Source: Sphingobacteriales bacterium
GTDB lineage: Bacteria > Bacteroidota > Bacteroidia > Chitinophagales > Chitinophagaceae
Assembly: GCA_003963365.1 (NCBI GenBank)
Contig: RXJG01000002.1
Coordinates: 670,774-734,773 of the forward strand
Length of the DNA: 64,000 nt
Direction: 5' to 3'
Each line of letters opens with the position of its first letter. Position 1 is the first letter of the stretch. A model generated the notes under the pieces. That model did not search any database. It saw nothing but the letters and a program-made list of their open reading frames with translations, and was not told where the DNA came from. The position numbers and the translations under genes were made by a program. Of this stretch, positions 7,554-16,873 are shown piece by piece.

Positions 7554-8495
7554 ATGAAAAGATCAATTTTATTTTTATTGATTACGGCAGTGGCTATCAG
7601 CAGCTGTAATTTATCTGGTTACAAGAAAACAAAATCAGGGTTATACTATAAAATAGTTACATCCGGAGGTAAAACGCCAATGAAGCCGGGACAGTTTGCC
7701 AAAATACAAATGATTGGCTATGTACACGATTCCCTGTTCTTTAACACTAACGAAGGGTTACCTTATTACACTCCGGTTGATAGTGTCGGTCGTCCGCATG
7801 ATGTAACAGAACTGTTTAAATATTTTGGTGAAGGGGATAGTGTGGTAGTAATTCAGTCTGTTGATACTTTAGCCAAGATGCCGGGCTTTCGTATGCCACC
7901 TTTCTTTCATAAAGGTGATAAAATTAAAAGCTGTTTGAAAGTGGTAAAAGTGTTTAACACACTTGACGAAGCACAAAAAAGTTTTGAAACAGATAAAGTA
8001 ATTGCAGCGGGTAAAGAAGAAATAAAAAACAAAGCGGCCTTTGAAAAGTCTCAGAAAGAATTAGACGATTATATTGTAAAGAATAAAATTAATGCGACTA
8101 AAACGGCTGATGGTCTTTATATTGAGGTTAAGCAGGCCGGTACAGGTGAGTTAGCCGACTCAGGTAAAATTGTAGGAGTAAAATACCGTGGTACTTTGTT
8201 AAATGGTACTTTGTTTGATAGTAATATGGGGCCGGACAGAAAAGATACGCTTACTTTTCCAGTTGGCACAGGTGATATGATCAAGGGTTTTGACCAGGGA
8301 ATAAAAGGACAAAGAGTAGGTGCCCAGGTTCGTGTTTATGTTCCTTCAAAAGTAGGCTACGGGGCTAACGGAAGAGGAGATGTTATCAAGCCTTTTGATA
8401 ACCTCATTTTTGATATTAATTTATTGTCAGTAAGAAATATGGAAATTGTAAGGAATAAAATTCAGCCTGATCCAACCCAGGCAACAAACAAATAA
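7554..8495 (+). CDS. FKBP-type peptidyl-prolyl isomerase lipoprotein, two domains
   Basis: This is a 313-residue envelope prolyl isomerase and probable periplasmic folding factor. The N terminus is a lipoprotein signal with lipobox AISSC (Cys18). A first, degenerate FKBP-like domain (about residues 24-135) is followed by a helical linker (about 135-180). A second, canonical FKBP domain follows (about 190-293), with VGVKYRGTLLNGTLFDS, FPVGTGDMIKGFDQG and VPSKVGYGANG. The first domain lacks several canonical pocket residues and may serve in dimerisation. The ATG lies one base after the NrnA-like stop codon. Transcription ends at the 8512-8545 hairpin. Confidence 0.9.
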   Translation: MKRSILFLLITAVAISSCNLSGYKKTKSGLYYKIVTSGGKTPMKPGQFAKIQMIGYVHDSLFFNTNEGLPYYTPVDSVGRPHDVTELFKYFGEGDSVVVIQSVDTLAKMPGFRMPPFFHKGDKIKSCLKVVKVFNTLDEAQKSFETDKVIAAGKEEIKNKAAFEKSQKELDDYIVKNKINATKTADGLYIEVKQAGTGELADSGKIVGVKYRGTLLNGTLFDSNMGPDRKDTLTFPVGTGDMIKGFDQGIKGQRVGAQVRVYVPSKVGYGANGRGDVIKPFDNLIFDINLLSVRNMEIVRNKIQPDPTQATNK

Positions 8496-8511
8496 AGGCA
8501 TTTCCACTCAA

Positions 8512-8545
8512 ATATAAAAGGGCATTACTCAATGCCCTTTTATAT
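8512..8545. terminator. bidirectional intrinsic terminator
   Basis: A perfect 15-bp stem (ATATAAAAGGGCATT with its complement) and an ACTC loop lie between the converging FKBP and permease genes. Confidence 0.9.
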
Positions 8546-8563
8546 TTCAATAAAGTTAGATTA

Positions 8564-9826
8564 TTAATGTTTTATTTCTTCTAAGGCTGCCGGATCATGT
8601 TTATATTTAAATACCAGTGGAAATATTACTGCTAATACAAGGGCATACCCTGCAAAGGTGAACCAGATACTTTGCCAGTCTCTTGAAATTACATTACCCG
8701 TTGCCGCATCCACTTTTGTGAAATAATCGACAACCCTTCCGCTAAAGAAGCCTCCTAAGTATGCTCCAACACCATTGGTCATCAGCATAAATAATCCTTG
8801 TGCACTGGCACGGATGTTTACATCAGCTTCTTTTTCTACGAATAATGAACCGGAAATATTAAAGAAGTCAAAAGCCATTCCGTATACAATCATAGAAAGT
8901 ATAAGGAGAAATAAACCGCTTCCGGGGTTGCCAACACCAAATAAACCAAAACGTAAAACCCACGCAAACATGCTGATGAGCATTACCTTCTTTATTCCAA
9001 ATTTTTTAAGAAAAAATGGTATTGTCAGAATGAAAAGTGTTTCTGATATCTGGGAAATGGAGATTAATATGTTGGGATGTTTAACACCAAAAGCATCAGG
9101 ATAAGTATCCTTAAAACTGTCGAGGAAAGAGCTACCGAATGTATTTGTTATTTGAAGTGCTGCTCCCAGCAACATAGCAAAAAAGAAAAAGATTGCCATT
9201 TTACTTTTCTTAAATAACACAAAAGCATCCAGGCCCAGTGCAGAAAGAAAAGATCCTTTACTTCCTTTATTTAAAGGAGGACATGCAGGCATAGTGAAAG
9301 CATATAACCCGAGAACTATACCAGCAGCTGCACTGATGTACAATTGCAGCGGACTAAAAGCCCATCCTGATAAATCAACCATCCACATGGCTACAATAAA
9401 TCCAACTGTACCCCATACACGTATTGGTGGAAAGTCTTTTACTATATTAAATCCTTTTTGTTCAAGATTGATATAGGATACAGTATTGTTAAGAGCGATG
9501 GTGGGCATATAAGCCATTGAATTAAGTAGCATAACCTTATACATAGTTCCGGCATCCTTAACAGTAGAAGCATAGAGCAGGAGGGCAGCACCAATTATAT
9601 GACTTATTCCTAATACCCTTTCTGCATTTATCCAGCGGTCTGCTACAATACCCAGCAATGCAGGCATAAATAGAGAAGCTAATCCCATTGTGCCATAAAT
9701 ATCACCAACTTCACTTCCTTTGAATTTGAGGTTTACAAACATATATCCCCCTAAAGAAATAAGCCATGAACCCCATACAAAAAACTGTAAAAAGTTCATA
9801 ACCGTTAAGCGTAACTTAATATTCAT
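8564..9826 (-). CDS. NupG/XapB-like nucleoside:H+ symporter (MFS)
   Basis: This is a 420-residue inner-membrane protein with about 12 hydrophobic helices. The N terminus (RLTVMNFLQFFVWGSWLISL) closely follows the NupG family pattern LxxxxFLQFxxWGSWLxxLG. The conserved LPALLGIVADRWINAER-like loop after helix 2 is present as MPALLGIVADRWINAER. The likely role is proton-coupled nucleoside uptake. It stands alone on the minus strand. A 20-bp palindrome (9835-9854) sits just in front of the ATG and may be an operator. Confidence 0.85.
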   Translation of the reverse strand: MNIKLRLTVMNFLQFFVWGSWLISLGGYMFVNLKFKGSEVGDIYGTMGLASLFMPALLGIVADRWINAERVLGISHIIGAALLLYASTVKDAGTMYKVMLLNSMAYMPTIALNNTVSYINLEQKGFNIVKDFPPIRVWGTVGFIVAMWMVDLSGWAFSPLQLYISAAAGIVLGLYAFTMPACPPLNKGSKGSFLSALGLDAFVLFKKSKMAIFFFFAMLLGAALQITNTFGSSFLDSFKDTYPDAFGVKHPNILISISQISETLFILTIPFFLKKFGIKKVMLISMFAWVLRFGLFGVGNPGSGLFLLILSMIVYGMAFDFFNISGSLFVEKEADVNIRASAQGLFMLMTNGVGAYLGGFFSGRVVDYFTKVDAATGNVISRDWQSIWFTFAGYALVLAVIFPLVFKYKHDPAALEEIKH

Positions 9827-9834
9827 TGGCAGTT

Positions 9835-9854
9835 GTTTTAGTTTGAACTAAAAC
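9835..9854. promoter_or_regulatory. 20-bp palindrome in front of the nucleoside permease gene
   Basis: Two perfect 9-base arms (GTTTTAGTT and AACTAAAAC) are separated by TG and end 9 bases before the ATG at 9826. The symmetry and position suggest an operator. It is too AT-rich and lacks a U-run, so it is not a terminator. Confidence 0.45.
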
Positions 9855-9873
9855 GGAAGATAGGAAAATAAAG

Positions 9874-10806
9874 CTATCCTTTATACCTGCTTTTAAAATC
9901 CTGGTAAGCTAATTGTAATCCTTCTTTAAGGTTGATAGTATGCCTCCAGCCGGTAGCATGTAGTTTGGAAACATCCATCAATTTTCTTGGTGTGCCATCG
10001 GGCTTGGTAGTATCAAAATGAAGTGAACCGGTAAAGCCGGTAATTTCTTTTATTAATTCAGCCAGTTCTTTTATAGAAATATCTTCACCTACTCCTATAT
10101 TAATAAGACCGGCTTCATTATAGTTTAACATCAGGTAATGGCAGGCTTCAGCTAAATCATCTACATATAAAAATTCACGGCGTGGTGAACCGGTTCCCCA
10201 AATTTCAACGGTTGATTTGTTCTGTACTACAGCTTCATGAAACTTACGAATCAAACCTGGTATTACATGTGAGTTTTGCGGATGATAGTTATCATTAACT
10301 CCGTATAGATTGGTGGGCATTGCTGAAATAAAATTACAGCCATACTGGCTGCGGTAGGCATCACATAATTTTATACCGGCAATTTTTGAGATGGCATAAG
10401 GCTCATTAGTATATTCAAGTAACCCCGTTAATAAATATTCTTCTTTCAATGGTTGCGGTGCAAGCCTGGGGTAAATGCAGGAACTTCCCAGGAACATTAA
10501 TTTCGTTACTCCATTTTTGTAAGATGAATGAATAATATTGCTTTCGATCATCAGGTTATCGTAAATAAATTCAGCCCGGTATGTATTATTGGCTATTATA
10601 CCACCCACCCTTGCTGCGGCTAAAAAAACATAGTCTGGTTTTTCCTGTTCAAAAAAATCAGCAACAGCCTGCTGGTTTCTTAAATCCAATTCTCCTGAAG
10701 TACGTAAACAAAAATTGCTGTAACCTTTTTGCAAAAGATTACGGTGAATGGCAGAACCAACCATGCCACGGTGGCCGGCAATATAAATTTTACTTTGTTT
10801 CTCCAT
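9874..10806 (-). CDS. fcl: GDP-L-fucose synthase
   Basis: This NADPH-dependent 3,5-epimerase/4-reductase converts GDP-4-keto-6-deoxy-mannose to GDP-L-fucose. The 310 residues have the normal length. The Rossmann motif [10 protein letters not shown] is near residue 11. The catalytic Ser lies in FLGSSCIYP and the Tyr/Lys pair in [10 protein letters not shown]. Its start overlaps the gmd stop by one base (TAATG), giving tight translational coupling. Together the two genes supply GDP-fucose for glycan or O-glycoprotein synthesis. No glycosyltransferases are adjacent. Confidence 0.95.
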   Translation of the reverse strand: MEKQSKIYIAGHRGMVGSAIHRNLLQKGYSNFCLRTSGELDLRNQQAVADFFEQEKPDYVFLAAARVGGIIANNTYRAEFIYDNLMIESNIIHSSYKNGVTKLMFLGSSCIYPRLAPQPLKEEYLLTGLLEYTNEPYAISKIAGIKLCDAYRSQYGCNFISAMPTNLYGVNDNYHPQNSHVIPGLIRKFHEAVVQNKSTVEIWGTGSPRREFLYVDDLAEACHYLMLNYNEAGLINIGVGEDISIKELAELIKEITGFTGSLHFDTTKPDGTPRKLMDVSKLHATGWRHTINLKEGLQLAYQDFKSRYKG

Positions 10807-11918
10807 TACTCAAATTGGTTGAGTGTTTTGTAGCCACTCTCATGCAATACAATACGGCGACGGAAGAGTTCAAGATCGTTGCTCATCATATCATCCACCA
10901 ATCCGGCTAAATTATATTTTGGTTCCCAGCCAAGTTTGGTCCTGGCTTTGGTAGCATCGCCTATTAATATATCTACTTCAGTTGGACGATAATAACGTTT
11001 ATCAACGAATACTACTTCTTTACCAACTTCCAACTGGTAATCGGGATGACTGCATTTAACGATATAACCCACTTCATTTTCATCAGCTCCTTTAAAAGCT
11101 AATTCAATGCCGCAGTATGCAAAACTCATTTTTACAAAATCCCTTACCGTAGTGGTAACGCCGGTAGCAATTACAAAATCATCCGGTACATCATGCTGTA
11201 ATACAAGGTACATTGCTTCTACATAATCTTTTGCATGACCCCAGTCACGTTTTGCCTGCAGATTTCCGAGGAACAATTTATCTTTTAATCCGAGCACAAT
11301 TTCAGCCACACCACGGGTGATCTTCCTGGTAACAAATGTTTCTCCACGTAACGGGCTTTCATGATTGAATAAAATTCCATTGCTGGCAAACATGTTATAG
11401 GCCTCCCTGTAATTAACTGTTATCCAGTAAGCATACATTTTGGCTACTCCATAGGGAGATCGTGGATAAAATGGTGTTTTCTCACTCTGTGGTATCTCCT
11501 GCACTTTCCCATATAACTCAGAAGTGGAGGCCTGGTATATTTTTGTTTTTTCAGTCAATCCTAATATTCTTACAGCCTCTAATATTCTTAAAGTACCAAT
11601 GGCATCTGCATTTGCAGTGTATTCGGGTGTTTCAAAACTTACATGTACATGACTCATTGCTGCCAGGTTATAAATTTCATCCGGCTGTACCTGCTGAATA
11701 ATACGAATCAAATTGGTGGAATCGGTTAAGTCACCATAATGCAATATTAACCGCAGGTTTTTTTCATGCGGGTCCTGGTACAGGTGATCAATGCGGTCTG
11801 TATTTATCAGGGAAGCTCTTCTTTTAATACCGTGGACTTCATATCCTTTACTCAAAAGCAGTTCAGACAGGTAAGCTCCGTCCTGCCCGGTAACACCGGT
11901 AATAAGTGCTTTTTTCAT
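10806..11918 (-). CDS. gmd: GDP-mannose 4,6-dehydratase
   Basis: It converts GDP-D-mannose to GDP-4-keto-6-deoxy-D-mannose, the substrate of the next gene, fcl. It is an extended-SDR enzyme of 370 residues with [18 protein letters not shown] at the N terminus, the catalytic TSELYGKVQ segment, the YxxxK motif ([10 protein letters not shown]) and the family motif FNHESPLRG. The start is the ATG at 11918; the frame is open 8 codons further to a TTG, but that adds no family sequence. A TACATTTG promoter box (11940-11947) lies 21 bases upstream, which supports this start. Confidence 0.96.
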   Translation of the reverse strand: MKKALITGVTGQDGAYLSELLLSKGYEVHGIKRRASLINTDRIDHLYQDPHEKNLRLILHYGDLTDSTNLIRIIQQVQPDEIYNLAAMSHVHVSFETPEYTANADAIGTLRILEAVRILGLTEKTKIYQASTSELYGKVQEIPQSEKTPFYPRSPYGVAKMYAYWITVNYREAYNMFASNGILFNHESPLRGETFVTRKITRGVAEIVLGLKDKLFLGNLQAKRDWGHAKDYVEAMYLVLQHDVPDDFVIATGVTTTVRDFVKMSFAYCGIELAFKGADENEVGYIVKCSHPDYQLEVGKEVVFVDKRYYRPTEVDILIGDATKARTKLGWEPKYNLAGLVDDMMSNDLELFRRRIVLHESGYKTLNQFE

Positions 11919-11939
11919 GCGATGACTAAAAAATTTGGG

Positions 11940-11947
11940 CAAATGTA
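11940..11947 (-). promoter_or_regulatory. -7 box (TACATTTG) for gmd-fcl
   Basis: This is an exact TAnnTTTG match, 21 bases before the gmd ATG on the minus strand. A -33 TTTG is not clear. Confidence 0.5.
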
Positions 11948-12044
11948 GTGGATGTTTTTTATCTGGAGGTTTTTTACCTTATTTAATCACCGTTATACAA
12001 CCATAAAGCATCGGGCTAGTTATATTTAGGGTCTGTTAAAATAT

Positions 12045-12052
12045 TATCTTTG
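12045..12052 (+). promoter_or_regulatory. -7 box (TATCTTTG) for the M43 protease
   Basis: This is an exact TAnnTTTG match. Transcription would start near 12058-12060, which excludes the upstream TTG at 12050 and favours the TTG at 12071 as start codon. Confidence 0.5.
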
Positions 12053-12070
12053 TACCATAAACTATACAAC

Positions 12071-14260
12071 TTGAAAAACATTCCTTTTCTCAGCCTGTTT
12101 TCATTTGCATTGCTATTGACAATTACCGGCTACGGCCAAAAGAAAGAGCCGGTGGTAAAATGTGCAAACGAAACTCTTTTAAAAAAATACCTGAAAAGGG
12201 GCCCCACGGCAATTAAAAAATTTCATGATACTGAAGCCAGACTTGCCAAAGAAGCAAAGGCAATATTGAAAAGAAGACAGTTTAGCAGGGAACAGGCAAT
12301 AATTACCGTACCAGTGGTTTTTCATATTGTTTTGCCTAATCCATCTTTGGTTACTGATGCCGATATAGCTGCGCAAATGCAGGTATTAAATACTGATTTT
12401 GCAGGAACCAACAGCGATACCACCAATTTACCTGCAGCATTTAAAGCTGTATTTGCCCATACCAACATCAGGTTTTGCATGGCGCAACGTACCCCCGACC
12501 AGGAGCCAACAACTGGCATTGAAAGAATTACTTCCGGCGTTTCATCCAACCCCGCTCCCGGGGACCCGGTTAAGCATAAGAACAAAGGTGGAGCGGATAG
12601 CTGGGACCCTACCAAATATTTAAACGTTTGGATTGTCCGAATACCGGGTGGTGTATTAGGCTATGGAAAAATTCCCGGCATAAATTATATTCCTGATACG
12701 GAAGATGGTGTGGTTATCAGTTATCAAACACTTCCCGGTAGTACAGGAGTGGCTCCATATAATTTAGGCCGAACAGCGGTACACGAAGTAGGACATTATT
12801 TCAGGTTATTACATATCTGGGGTGATGATAATGGAACCTGTGCTGGTTCAGATTTTCCTGACGATCCACTCTTAGATGACACACCTAACCAGGCAAAAGA
12901 AACAATAGGTTGCCCCTCAGGAATAGTAGTGGATAGCTGCAGCCCAGTTAGCCCGGGCATAATGTATGAAAACTATATGGATTATACGGATGATGCTTGT
13001 ATGGCCCTGTTTACAAAAGGTCAATCCATCCGGATGGAAGCTGCTATTTTTTTATACCGACCTGCATTAATTACTTCCGATGGATGTGCCCCGGTGGCAT
13101 TATTTAGTCGTAATGTGAAGGCGCAACAAATAACATCACCGGTAGCATCTGTTTGTTCAGGTAATATTCAACCAGCTCTAAAAATTAAAAATCTTGGAAG
13201 TACAACGCTTACATCTCTGCAAATAACAGCTAACGTTGATAACGGAGCTATAACCGGTATTACAAACTGGACAGGTAACTTAGCTTCTTTATCTGAAACA
13301 ACCATTACTTTAAATTCTATTAGCGGATTAATACCCGGTAAACATAATTTAACTGTATATACTTCACTGCCCAATGGTGCTCCCGACCAGTTTGTACAAA
13401 ATGATACAGCAAAAAGCAGTTTTGTGTACCAAGGTGCTATTAGCGGTAATTTGAAAGAGGGATTTGAAGGCCCCATATTCCCTCCCCAGGGATGGGCTAT
13501 TGATAACCCGGATAACAGTATTACATGGGACACAACCAGTGCTGCTGCCAAAACAGGGGTGAAGTCAGTTTGGATGAATAATTTTGATTACCCGGTGGCT
13601 AATGAGAAAGATTACCTGATTTCACCAATCTTCCCGGTTAATAATGCAGATTCTACTTTTCTTACATTTCAGTTGGCTGCGGTAACATTCAGTTCGCCCT
13701 CTTCGCCGGGCATTGAATTTGATACCCTGGAAGTGCTGGTTACCGGTGACTGTGGGGCAACCTATAAATCAGTTTACAAAAAAGCTGGTGCTTCTTTAAT
13801 AACCTCCCCAACCAAAACAGATGGTTATCAAAATGAATTTGTACCAACTGCCAATGAGTGGCGCAAAGATTCCGTTTATCTTACACCTTATGTTACCGGG
13901 TATAATAATTTCCAGGTGGTGTTTAAAAATGTAGCTAACTACGAGAACAACATTTACCTGGATGATATTAATCTTTACAATTATTATATTAATCCAATTC
14001 TTAAGGAAAAAGGATTATTAATAACGCCCAACCCTTTCCGGCAAAGTTTTTATGTGCAGCATTACCCGCCACCTGCTAATTTACAGGCAATCTGCGTTTA
14101 TAATACCCTTGGTCAGTTAATCATGCAACGTAGCTTTGCAGGCAGCCCGGCACCAAACTTTATTGAGTTCAACTTAGGAGGGCACCAAACCGGAATGTAT
14201 TATGTAAAAGTTATTTATTCCAATAAAACTATAACTCAAAAGATTCTGAAAACAAATTAA
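12071..14260 (+). CDS. secreted M43 (pappalysin/cytophagalysin-like) metalloprotease with T9SS sorting domain
   Basis: This 729-residue exported zinc protease has a signal peptide (KNIPFLSLFSFALLL, ending TGYGQ). The catalytic M43 domain (about residues 85-335) carries HEVGHYFRLLH with zinc ligands H238, H242 and H248, plus a Met-turn region ENYMDYTDDACM. The middle part (about 450-640) resembles a MAM/cleaved-adhesin-type beta-sandwich, opening with EGPIFPPQGW. The C terminus (LLITPNPFRQ through GMYYVKV to KILKTN) is a type A T9SS sorting domain, so the protein is likely exported across the outer membrane and anchored or released there. The start is the TTG at 12071, supported by the signal peptide and the upstream promoter box. 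mqnE begins 9 bases after its stop. Confidence 0.88.
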   Translation: MKNIPFLSLFSFALLLTITGYGQKKEPVVKCANETLLKKYLKRGPTAIKKFHDTEARLAKEAKAILKRRQFSREQAIITVPVVFHIVLPNPSLVTDADIAAQMQVLNTDFAGTNSDTTNLPAAFKAVFAHTNIRFCMAQRTPDQEPTTGIERITSGVSSNPAPGDPVKHKNKGGADSWDPTKYLNVWIVRIPGGVLGYGKIPGINYIPDTEDGVVISYQTLPGSTGVAPYNLGRTAVHEVGHYFRLLHIWGDDNGTCAGSDFPDDPLLDDTPNQAKETIGCPSGIVVDSCSPVSPGIMYENYMDYTDDACMALFTKGQSIRMEAAIFLYRPALITSDGCAPVALFSRNVKAQQITSPVASVCSGNIQPALKIKNLGSTTLTSLQITANVDNGAITGITNWTGNLASLSETTITLNSISGLIPGKHNLTVYTSLPNGAPDQFVQNDTAKSSFVYQGAISGNLKEGFEGPIFPPQGWAIDNPDNSITWDTTSAAAKTGVKSVWMNNFDYPVANEKDYLISPIFPVNNADSTFLTFQLAAVTFSSPSSPGIEFDTLEVLVTGDCGATYKSVYKKAGASLITSPTKTDGYQNEFVPTANEWRKDSVYLTPYVTGYNNFQVVFKNVANYENNIYLDDINLYNYYINPILKEKGLLITPNPFRQSFYVQHYPPPANLQAICVYNTLGQLIMQRSFAGSPAPNFIEFNLGGHQTGMYYVKVIYSNKTITQKILKTN

Positions 14261-14269
14261 ATTACTGCC

Positions 14270-15442
14270 ATGGAAATAATCAGTGCCACTGAAGCTATTT
14301 TAGATCTTACTGCTGATCAGTCTTTACAGGCGATTGGTGAAAAAATTATAGCCGGAGAAAGAATTAATGAAGAGGAAGGGTTACAACTATTTGAAAAAGG
14401 AACACTGTCTTTTGTGGGAGCTCTTGCCAATCTTGTAAGGGAGAGGAGGCATGGAGATATTGTATACTTCAACCGCAATTTTCATATCGAGCCCACCAAT
14501 GTATGTGTGTTTTCTTGTAAGTTTTGCTCCTATTCCCGTTTGTATGCGCATAAAGAAGAAGGTTGGGAAATGAGTATGGAGCAAATGCTCAATATCGTAA
14601 AAGGTTACGATGGCAAACCTGTTACCGAAGTACATATTGTTGGTGGCGTTCATCCAAAAATGAACCTTGATTTTTTTGCTGACTTATTGAGAAAGATAAA
14701 AGCACATCGACCAGGATTACACATAAAGGGCTTTACTGCTGTTGAACTGGATTATATGTTCCGAAAGGCAAAGATGACGATTGATGAAGGAATGAAATAT
14801 TTACATGAAGCTGGTTTGGATTCATTGCCGGGTGGCGGTGCAGAAATTTTTCATCCTGAAATAAGAAAGCAAATTTGTGAAGACAAAGTGGATGCAGATG
14901 GCTGGCTGGCAATTCATGAAGCAGCACATAAACTAGGTATGCACAGCAATGCGACCTTGCTGTATGGTCATATTGAAAAATATTGGCACCGCATTGATCA
15001 TATGAAACGGTTGAGAGATTTGCAGGATAGGACAGGAGGCTTTAATACCTTCATCCCGCTAAAATTCAGGAATCACGATAATGAAATGAGTCATGTTCCG
15101 GAAATAAGTGTGGTTGAAGATATGAAGATGTATGCCGTAAGCCGTTTATTTATGGATAATTTTCCTCATTTGAAAGCATACTGGCCTATGCTTGGCCGTC
15201 AAAATGCCCAGTTAACACTGTCCTTTGGAGTAAATGATATTGATGGAACAATTGATGACTCCACCAAAATTTATTCAATGGCTGGCAGTGAAGAACAAAA
15301 CCCTGCTATGAGTACAGAAGAACTGGTTGCCTTAATCAAACAGGTAAAAAGAACAGCTGTAGAAAGAGATACACTTTATAATGTGGTTAAAGATTATAGT
15401 ACAACAGATTTTGATAAAGCGGTTGATGTGAGTTTGAATTAA
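14270..15442 (+). CDS. mqnE: aminofutalosine synthase MqnE
   Basis: This radical SAM enzyme of the futalosine menaquinone pathway adds the adenosyl radical to 3-[(1-carboxyvinyl)oxy]benzoate to form aminofutalosine. The 390 residues contain the cluster motif CVFSCKFCSY (CxxxCxxC) near residue 80, the HIVGGVHP motif, and LPGGGAEIF, which separates MqnE and MqnC from other radical SAM enzymes. The overall pattern fits MqnE better than MqnC. It lies 9 bases after the metalloprotease stop, so cotranscription is possible though functionally unrelated. Confidence 0.92.
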   Translation: MEIISATEAILDLTADQSLQAIGEKIIAGERINEEEGLQLFEKGTLSFVGALANLVRERRHGDIVYFNRNFHIEPTNVCVFSCKFCSYSRLYAHKEEGWEMSMEQMLNIVKGYDGKPVTEVHIVGGVHPKMNLDFFADLLRKIKAHRPGLHIKGFTAVELDYMFRKAKMTIDEGMKYLHEAGLDSLPGGGAEIFHPEIRKQICEDKVDADGWLAIHEAAHKLGMHSNATLLYGHIEKYWHRIDHMKRLRDLQDRTGGFNTFIPLKFRNHDNEMSHVPEISVVEDMKMYAVSRLFMDNFPHLKAYWPMLGRQNAQLTLSFGVNDIDGTIDDSTKIYSMAGSEEQNPAMSTEELVALIKQVKRTAVERDTLYNVVKDYSTTDFDKAVDVSLN

Positions 15443-15466
15443 TAAGCCATTCTATAATATTTAATC

Positions 15467-15592
15467 GGGGCTGTCTCAAAAGGATTTCCCCGCAAAGGAT
15501 GCTGTCAAAACAAAGAACCCTGATCATCCTTCTTTGGTGCTATTTTACTTTTGTTATTTGCGTAAACTTATCAGGGTTTTGAGAAAGACTTT
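15467..15592. mobile_element. possible IS-derived remnant or MITE
   Basis: The sequence begins GGGGCTGTCTCAAAA, which resembles terminal repeats of some insertion sequences in Bacteroidetes. About 100 bases later it contains TTTTGAGAAAGAC, an imperfect inverse of the same end. Inside lie the inverted arms AACCCTGAT (15516-15524) and ATCAGGGTT (15570-15578). No transposase reading frame is present. Assignment to an IS family is by resemblance only. Confidence 0.35.
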
Positions 15593-15642
15593 TCTCTTTC
15601 AGTATTTTCAAATTCATTATTGACAGAAGTAAATAAAAAAAA

Positions 15643-15660
15643 TCCCGCCGGAGGGCGGGA
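15643..15660. terminator. bidirectional intrinsic terminator
   Basis: A 7-bp stem (TCCCGCC with GGCGGGA), loop GGAG, is flanked by an A-run on the left and a T-run on the right. It ends phoH on the minus strand and anything reading out of mqnE on the plus strand. Confidence 0.8.
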
Positions 15661-15696
15661 AGTTTTTTGATAGTGTGACGGGTTAGAATAAGTGCT

Positions 15697-16665
15697 TTAT
15701 TGAACGGGGTTTTGATTATGATCCCGGTCGTATGCTTTAATAATTGCTTTCACCAGTTTATGACGAACCACATCTTCTTCATCGAGCTCAATATGTGATA
15801 TGCCATCGATGTTTCTTAAAATGCGGGTAGCTTTTTCCAAACCACTGCGCTGGTTCTTGGGTAAATCAATTTGTGTTAAATCACCGGTGATAATGGCCTT
15901 GGCGTTGGCCCCAATACGGGTTAAAAACATTTTTATCTGGAGGTCAGTGGCATTTTGTGCTTCATCCAGGATAATAAAAGCATTGTCAAGCGTACGGCCA
16001 CGCATATATGCCAGGGGAGCAATTTCAATTACACGGGTACTCATGTAATAACCAAGCTTATCAGCCGGTATCATATCATCCAGTGCATCATAAAGGGGAC
16101 GTAAATAGGGATCGATCTTTTCTTTAAGATCTCCGGGAAGAAACCCCAAACTCTCACCCGCTTCTACGGCCGGGCGGGTTAAGATTATTTTCTTCACCGC
16201 TTTGTTTTTTAAAGCTCTTACAGCCATGGCAACAGCTGTATAGGTTTTACCGGTACCGGCCGGGCCAATAGCAAAAACGATATCGTTTCTGTCAGCTGCC
16301 TGCACCAGTTTCTTTTGATTGGCGGTACGGGCTCTTACCGTTTTTCCATTGGGTCCGAATACGAGTACTTCATTAGGATGACGTTCAGCAAAGTGATCAA
16401 TCACTTCCTGGTCATCGCCACCTAAAATTTGTTCATAATAATTTTCGCTGAGGTGACCGTTCCTTTCTAAGTAAGAAATAATGAGATCAATTTTTTCCCT
16501 GGCGTTTTCCACCTGCTCAGGTGAACCGCTGAGTTTTAATTGTGTGCCACGGGAGAGGATCTTTAACAGGGGGAACTTCTTTTTTAAAATGTCAAGCTTA
16601 CCGTTGTTTACTCCAAAGAACTCAATTGGGTTAACGGTTTCTAAGTTGATGATAGTTTCTGTCAA
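15697..16665 (-). CDS. phoH: PhoH family ATPase
   Basis: This cytosolic 322-residue ATPase of the PhoH/PhoL type is linked in other bacteria to RNA metabolism and ribosome maturation; the exact role is unsettled. A KH-like N-terminal segment (about residues 25-70) precedes the PhoH domain. Walker A is GPAGTGKT, followed by the family motif LTRPAVEAGESLGFLPGD, and the Walker B region is AFIILDEAQNA. An exact TATATTTG box lies 68 bases upstream. Just beyond it is a perfect palindrome of two DnaA-box sequences (16771-16793), which may control this gene. Confidence 0.93.
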   Translation of the reverse strand: MTETIINLETVNPIEFFGVNNGKLDILKKKFPLLKILSRGTQLKLSGSPEQVENAREKIDLIISYLERNGHLSENYYEQILGGDDQEVIDHFAERHPNEVLVFGPNGKTVRARTANQKKLVQAADRNDIVFAIGPAGTGKTYTAVAMAVRALKNKAVKKIILTRPAVEAGESLGFLPGDLKEKIDPYLRPLYDALDDMIPADKLGYYMSTRVIEIAPLAYMRGRTLDNAFIILDEAQNATDLQIKMFLTRIGANAKAIITGDLTQIDLPKNQRSGLEKATRILRNIDGISHIELDEEDVVRHKLVKAIIKAYDRDHNQNPVQ

Positions 16666-16732
16666 TGGGCATTAATTTTTATTAGCAATAAGGTACCAGT
16701 TGTACGAACTTACTTGTTGTAACCATCCGTTT

Positions 16733-16740
16733 CAAATATA
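16733..16740 (-). promoter_or_regulatory. -7 box (TATATTTG) for phoH
   Basis: This is an exact TAnnTTTG match on the minus strand, with a weak -33 candidate (TTTA) about 22 bases further upstream. The predicted leader is about 60 bases. Confidence 0.5.
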
Positions 16741-16770
16741 AATTAATCATGCTGTAATTACCTAAAGTTA

Positions 16771-16793
16771 CTTATTCACAGTGTGTGAATAAG
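16771..16793. promoter_or_regulatory. palindrome of two consensus DnaA boxes upstream of phoH
   Basis: Two perfect 10-base arms (CTTATTCACA and TGTGAATAAG) are separated by GTG. Each arm contains the 9-mer TTATTCACA, which matches the DnaA box TTATNCACA exactly. It lies between the caspase-like gene and phoH, just upstream of the phoH promoter box. It lacks a U-run, so it is not a typical terminator. Confidence 0.5.
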
Positions 16794-16873
16794 GATTCTC
16801 TGATTAAAGTTCAGTTAAGAAAACCTGGTGGAATAAAAATATCAGTCAACAAACAACGAATAATCAATTCGTA

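Noticed and set aside
13168..13551. 127-codon minus-strand frame antisense to the M43 protease
   Set aside because: It lies wholly inside a gene with clear domains; no protein-like motif was seen.
15443..15696. Complete insertion sequence
   Set aside because: No transposase frame and too short; at most a remnant or MITE.
16771..16793. Replication origin
   Set aside because: Only one pair of DnaA boxes is present, with no cluster, no clear AT-rich unwinding element and no origin-linked genes; kept as a regulatory candidate only.
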